A DNA stretch of 64,000 nucleotides, taken from Arma custos (lineage: Eukaryota; Arthropoda; Insecta; Hemiptera; Pentatomidae). Where the stretch lies: assembly GCA_037127475.1 (NCBI GenBank), contig CM073759.1:101761634-101825633 (forward strand), in the 5' to 3' direction. Below, piece by piece: positions 59,342-64,000 of this stretch. The notes below the pieces were generated by a model. That model made no database searches. It saw nothing but the letters and a program-made list of their open reading frames with translations, and was not told where the DNA came from. The translations under genes and the position numbers were made by a program. Within the stretch, counting starts at the first letter, position 1; each line of letters begins with the position of its first letter.

Positions 59342-60859
59342 TTTTCATGAAATAGCAAACCCTCGTGTGCCGAAGGCCATCCTGTGAAGAGTTGCCGATT
59401 TAGAATATATTAATAGAAATCCAGCTTTATTCTGGGACCAAGTCCCTTTAGAATAACAATCATGAACAAAAAATAAACATAATATACATCTGGCCTGAAG
59501 GCTACATTATAATACGAATTTATACGGCATTAAAGAAATTACTCCTATTGATGACGTGGTAATGCTTCCAACTAATGAGCGAAAGCTTTGTTATAAATGC
59601 CCCGAAAAAAAAAATGAAGAAAACATCTTGACAAATGCAAAAAACCATATGTTTAGAGTGTAGCAAGAAACTGTTAACTTGAAACTGTTGCTTGAGATAA
59701 TGAGAATATTAATTTTAAAAAATTTCATTAATAGTTTTTTAATTGCTTAAAATCAAAATTAAAGATATTTGTTACGTTTAAATTAATTTGTTGTAAATAC
59801 TCAAGTTTTAAAACATGATGTTTTTAATTTTTATTTTTGCCTAATTTGATCTTATTTGTTGTTTGTTTACTGAAATTACGAAAAAATATTATATATTCAT
59901 TGATTCTGAGAAATGTAAAAAGGCTTATGTAAATAATAACAAACAATAAAAAGTTTAACTATTCTATTTCGTTTTTATTAGTGCATTTTTAAATCTGTTG
60001 GTAGAGAAAAAACTACATATCATGTCAGTAGATGAACGTTTAAGTGGATTTCACTTTAATTTATTTTTCAATTTTTTTAAACCCATATTGCCTAAAATCA
60101 ATGGGTAATTAATAAAAAATGTTGAAAGGCGTATGAGTTTATTAGAATTTTTAAATTGTGAAAACGAAGCTGAGGAAGAGAATAGAATTCAACTATTGTA
60201 CTAATTAGGGTTGAATGTAAATATTATCCCTTTTAAAAATTCTAATTGATTTTATAACATATAAATGCACCAGAATACAAAATAGTTTGAATACGATCAT
60301 GATCTGATCTATCTCCTATCTACAGTCTTTAAGCTTTTTATTAGCTACCCCAAAGTTAACAAAACGTTAGGTGGCTTGAGTGCAGCACACTTTACATTAA
60401 GGCCTTTATTCAGATATATAGATCTTAATAGTATTGGTTACATTCCAGAGGCCATTGGCGTTCAAACCATCGTTAGCGAATAAGAATCTCTCCAGCATTG
60501 GTATGCAAAGACATTGTCAACTTGGAAATATTAGAGTATGGACAATTCACTCAGGCGACTCGTTTGTCGTCGGATGTCTAAATTGTTTCGTTAGATTCCA
60601 GCCATATAACTAAATTTGGAAAGCTTACATTTCCATGTGAAGCCATAAACGTAAAGGAAATATTGATTAAGAAAAAAATAATGATTCTTGAGATTTTTAA
60701 GGTTCTTTTGAAAAAAGAAACTTCTATTCCGGACCACAATACCGATTTTTCTAATTCTTTGCCAATATTTTTTCTAATACACAAGCCTGTATTTTATATT
60801 ATAAGCGCATTGTATTGTTTTCACTGTACCTATGTATATGTGTGTGTGTTATTATTCTT
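59342..60859. other. No secure gene
   Basis: AT-rich. The part next to 60860 may be decayed continuation of the Gypsy relic, but no domain can be read. Confidence 0.35.
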
Positions 60860-63625
60860 TTAGAACTTCGTCTTGAAGCGCCTGGAGCATAATAATTCGC
60901 TGACCATTTAAAATGATTCCATTTTCAAAATTGAATTGTAAATCATAAAAGTCTTTATTTAAAATATTATTTTTAGTTGAAGATAATTTAACGTCCCTTG
61001 CTGTCTGTCTTTTTGAATAGGGTTTTGTATATTGAGGAGTTATTTGAAAATTTGTAGTACATTAATAAATAAGTTCATTACAAATTAAATCGACTTTCAT
61101 TTCTATTTCTATTGGCAAGATGCAGTACCTACGAGCATTTTCGTTTCCGCCACTCGATTTTATAATCGAAGTTAGTAACTCAGGATATATGCCTACCCCA
61201 GTGAATAAGTGGTTAAGTCATATTTTGTCCAGAACTAGTTAAATGTATTGAGAGTAGTAGAATGGTATTGTACTTGTTGTTTTTGGCTTGAAATGCAGTT
61301 GAAATATAAGTAATAACTCCTTTTCTAGCCAACGCCTAACTTAGCCCCTCATTCACTAAGAAAATAATACGATTCCGCCCCTCTAAGCAAAAAATAATCA
61401 TTTTGAAGAAAATCTGACTTAACCACTTATTAACCGTGGCTGTAGATATACACTATATATATATATACTACCTGAACCAACAGACCTTGTCCTATACAAA
61501 CCTTTTAAATTCGAAAACTATAACTTTTCTTAAATAGATTGTAATAATTTCGACCATTTTGATGAAATGGTGCATTAAAAAAATCATTAAAATACTTGAC
61601 GCCGTCACGTGTACTGTTATCAGAACTTGCAGGACTTTCCGCGTAGTTAACGTTTTCAGTTTCTGGAGCTTTTGGAAGTGCATTTTTATATCATTTATAC
61701 GTTCTTAGAGTTATGAGGTGTTTGGAAAATAGTGGTTCGGCATTATTAAATAAATTGTCAATGGCTAAGTCCATTCCCTCCAATCCGTTTAGCTCATTAA
61801 TTTGTATATTATTTTCAATTTTTACTTTACTTAACGCGTCCGCGATTAGGATTGTCCGTCCTTCAAAGTATTTATATCAAAACTGAATTCGTTTAATAAC
61901 AATAGTTACTTCGCAATGCGTGTTTCTTATTTTTCAATGGGAATATCTATTTGAGGAGTTTGTGGTTTATCTCTACAGTGAAGATTTGTGCATAGAAATA
62001 AATTTTAACATATTTGCACGCGCAAAGTATTGCAAATAATTCTATTTCATACTAGGCAATGCTTTTAAAGTGAGTACTTGTCCTTCGTAAATTTAGGAAA
62101 GTACCCAACCGTGATTGGCGTCAATATTTAAGATCATAGGATTCGAGAAATCGGAATATAGGGACATTAAAAAAATAATGTTGATAATTATATACTTATT
62201 GAAAGAAATTATACATAAACTGCATTTGTGATCTTCTTTTCCAAACCTCCCCCAAGGGATTCACAGGGAAGCGTGTATGGAGAAACCTCCTGTTGAAGGC
62301 ACGTGGTTCATCACTCTGTAGTAGATTCTGTGGTTTCAATCAGCTGTCGCTAATATTTTTACCAGTAAGTTTGAGTGTCTAGTAAATGTAAGTATATATC
62401 AGGATATTTTTATTTCCAAAGAAAGGATTTTAGAAATTGATTTGACATGAAATTACGGACAGACATTAGGAATGAATTTAGTTTCTACCGTGGTGAATAA
62501 TGTGATGAGCGGATTTATCACATATCGATTTAAAATCATTTAAAAAAGAAGTAAGAAACGATGAAATGTCTGTCGTACTAGATTCTGGATGAGCCATAGG
62601 TGGTATGTAATGATATTGTGTGCAATGCAGCATTGAGGGGTCATGTGTTATTCCCTTAACTTGAGGTGTTGTATTTTGAGTTCTGCACTGAGATGTTGTG
62701 TGTAGCGGTAGTAAATGTATCCTTTTGTTGCAAGCTCTATAAAGATCGCTCCATGTCCCGACTTAAAACTATTAGAGGTGTTCACAAATAATCTTTCCGA
62801 GAGTATTGTAGATCGGTCGAGTACATAACTTGGACTAACTTGTGAACCTGTATCAACAAATCATTTATCTCCCGTTAAATCCGTAAACTGAAGTAGTTCA
62901 TCACATGAATTTAGGTCGAATCGTTCGGTTGCTCTGGTTCTGGCCTGCCTATTCCTAAAGAATGTTCGAACTTTTCTTCCAGTTCGTGCTTTTAAATTAC
63001 TATTTTCCACTTATGAATAGTGATTGTCATTGCTACGTACCATTCGCATTGATACTGAATTTTGTGAATCAGGGTCTGTATATTTTGTAAATGATTATGA
63101 CGGAAATGTTTCGCTTATTTTTTTGTCGAGTTGTTTTTTTTCCCTTCCATGCTAGCCATAATATCAGAGCATCGAATATTATATAACTGTTCACAAAATT
63201 ATTATACCTCAAGTATTCTTATAATTCGCTCCTGAAATGCAGTTTTTATAAATTATAGACTGGGGCAAATCTCTAAGAATACCTAAAAAGATTTCGTAAG
63301 CGGTGCCTTCTACCTTCTCTAAGGACCAGAGGTCTTCGTTCCTTGTCGTATTCTTGATAGTACAATATATGGAGTCTTCCAATGACCATGGAAGACATGC
63401 CATTCGAGATGGCAAATTGCTGAGGACAGGTACGATTCCTTCAAATAATCTAACTCAGTCCCTGTTCAGGCGCCAATTTTAGACTTGAACTCATGAAAAA
63501 CTTATACGACACCTTTATTGCCATAATAACATTTACAACTGGTTACTACATAACAGCTACTATGCAATGCGCACTCTATAGCTGCTTGGGTTTACCGCGG
63601 AGTGCCTATATATAGGAATACTAAG
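60860..63625 (-). mobile_element. Ty3/Gypsy LTR retrotransposon relic
   Basis: Minus-strand order: 5' LTR end (TATATATAGGCACTCC near 63600, AATAAAGG near 63512), primer-binding site (63458-63475), a gag-protease piece (FDLNSCDELLQFTDLTG then FVDTGSQVSPSYVLD, about 62920-62780), RNase H (ELFAILCACKYVKIYFYAQI then FTVEINHKLLK, about 62050-61960; ILIADALSKVKIE about 61850) and the integrase entry (ENGIILNGQRIIMLQALQDE, about 60930-60870). The reverse transcriptase core is missing and frames are broken throughout. No 3' LTR found. Confidence 0.78.
63458..63475 (-). other. Primer-binding site of the Gypsy relic (tRNA-Lys-like)
   Basis: The minus strand reads TGGCGCCTGAACAGGGAC directly after the LTR. 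It starts with TGG, complementary to a tRNA CCA end, and differs by one base from the well-known tRNA-Lys primer-binding site TGGCGCCCGAACAGGGAC. Confidence 0.75.
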
Positions 63626-63690
63626 CACCATTACTTATTGCCCACAAGTGGCAGATTGTAATGTTTCAATAAAGTGTTTAAATAAAAAAG
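63624..63690 (+). mobile_element. 67-bp Jockey-1 tail inserted in the Gypsy LTR
   Basis: CACCATTACTTATTGCCCAC and AATAAAGTGTTTAAATAAAA match the Jockey-1 3' end seen at 19269-19898. Flanks AGGAATACTA and ATGAGTACTA are probably a mutated target duplication. Confidence 0.75.
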
Positions 63691-63810
63691 ATATATGAGT
63701 ACTAGTGGGGAAACTGCCGTCGAGTATTGGGGCGAATCTTGACTAACTAACCAACTCATTATTTATTTTATTTTTACATTTCAGTTGGACAATATACATT
63801 TATAATTTAA

Positions 63811-64000
63811 CTAGCTTTTGCCCCTCGGCTTCGCTCACATAGAATTTGGACAACTGCATAAAGTTTCTTGACAGTGCTTTTTAACAATAATTTAAAATAA
63901 TAAATAATTTAGTTATAAGGGTGGAATTATCCAAACTTCTTTCTTAAATCGTACAAAGGACCTATCTGCAAATTTCAAGATGCTATATTCCTGATTTGTC
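63811..64000 (-). mobile_element. Helitron-type nonautonomous element, partial at window end
   Basis: The minus-strand 3' terminus GGGGCAAAAGCTAG precedes a T. Its body shares CCTATCTGCAAATTTCAAGA with the copy at 58877-59341. The 5' end lies beyond the window. Confidence 0.6.

Noticed and set aside
1..64000. CRISPR arrays, bacterial operons, rRNA genes or a novel defence-type cluster
   Set aside because: No direct-repeat arrays with unique spacers, no rRNA segments and no compact gene clusters. The DNA is eukaryotic and repeat-rich.

Overview
The window is AT-rich animal DNA with spliced genes, long introns and many transposable elements. It comes from an insect. An APP-like (Appl) gene and two classical six-cysteine odorant-binding protein (OBP) genes show this. 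The OBP style and repeat content suggest a hemipteroid insect, but I cannot name the species.

Host genes: (1) 1-4738 (+) is the 3' half of Appl: acidic linker, E2 helical domain, transmembrane segment and a cytoplasmic tail with the YENPTY motif. (2) 7729-12798 (-) is a complete seven-exon OBP (148 residues). (3) 45942-53537 (-) is a second OBP with six recognised exons. Internal exons of 59, 36, 118 and 74 bp match the first OBP exactly, and both genes share a TATA-proximal promoter block, so they are an old tandem duplication now about 33 kb apart. No other host gene is secure. A 94-bp open exon-like block (42252-42345, -) and a decayed open region (16423-17395, +) are reported with low confidence.

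Mobile DNA fills the space between the OBPs and the right flank. It includes a BEL/Pao LTR retrotransposon (21774-28474, 5-bp target duplication ATTAC) and several non-LTR relics: RTE-like, LOA-like and two Jockey-like families with readable target duplications. A piggyBac relic (35704-36992) sits at a TTAA inside an RTE element (35084-38443). There are also two tRNA-derived SINE families with two copies each, Helitron-type nonautonomous elements ending in CTAG between A and T, a Ty3/Gypsy relic with a primer-binding site (60860-63625), a pogo/Tigger-like end, and a family of hairpins with a hammerhead-like core in OBP introns.

I see no bacterial-style operon, CRISPR array or new multi-gene system. 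The most informative structures are the duplicated OBP pair, the nested and dated insertions, and the recurrent hairpin family. All coordinates were read by eye; splice sites were checked by phase and GT/AG rules only.
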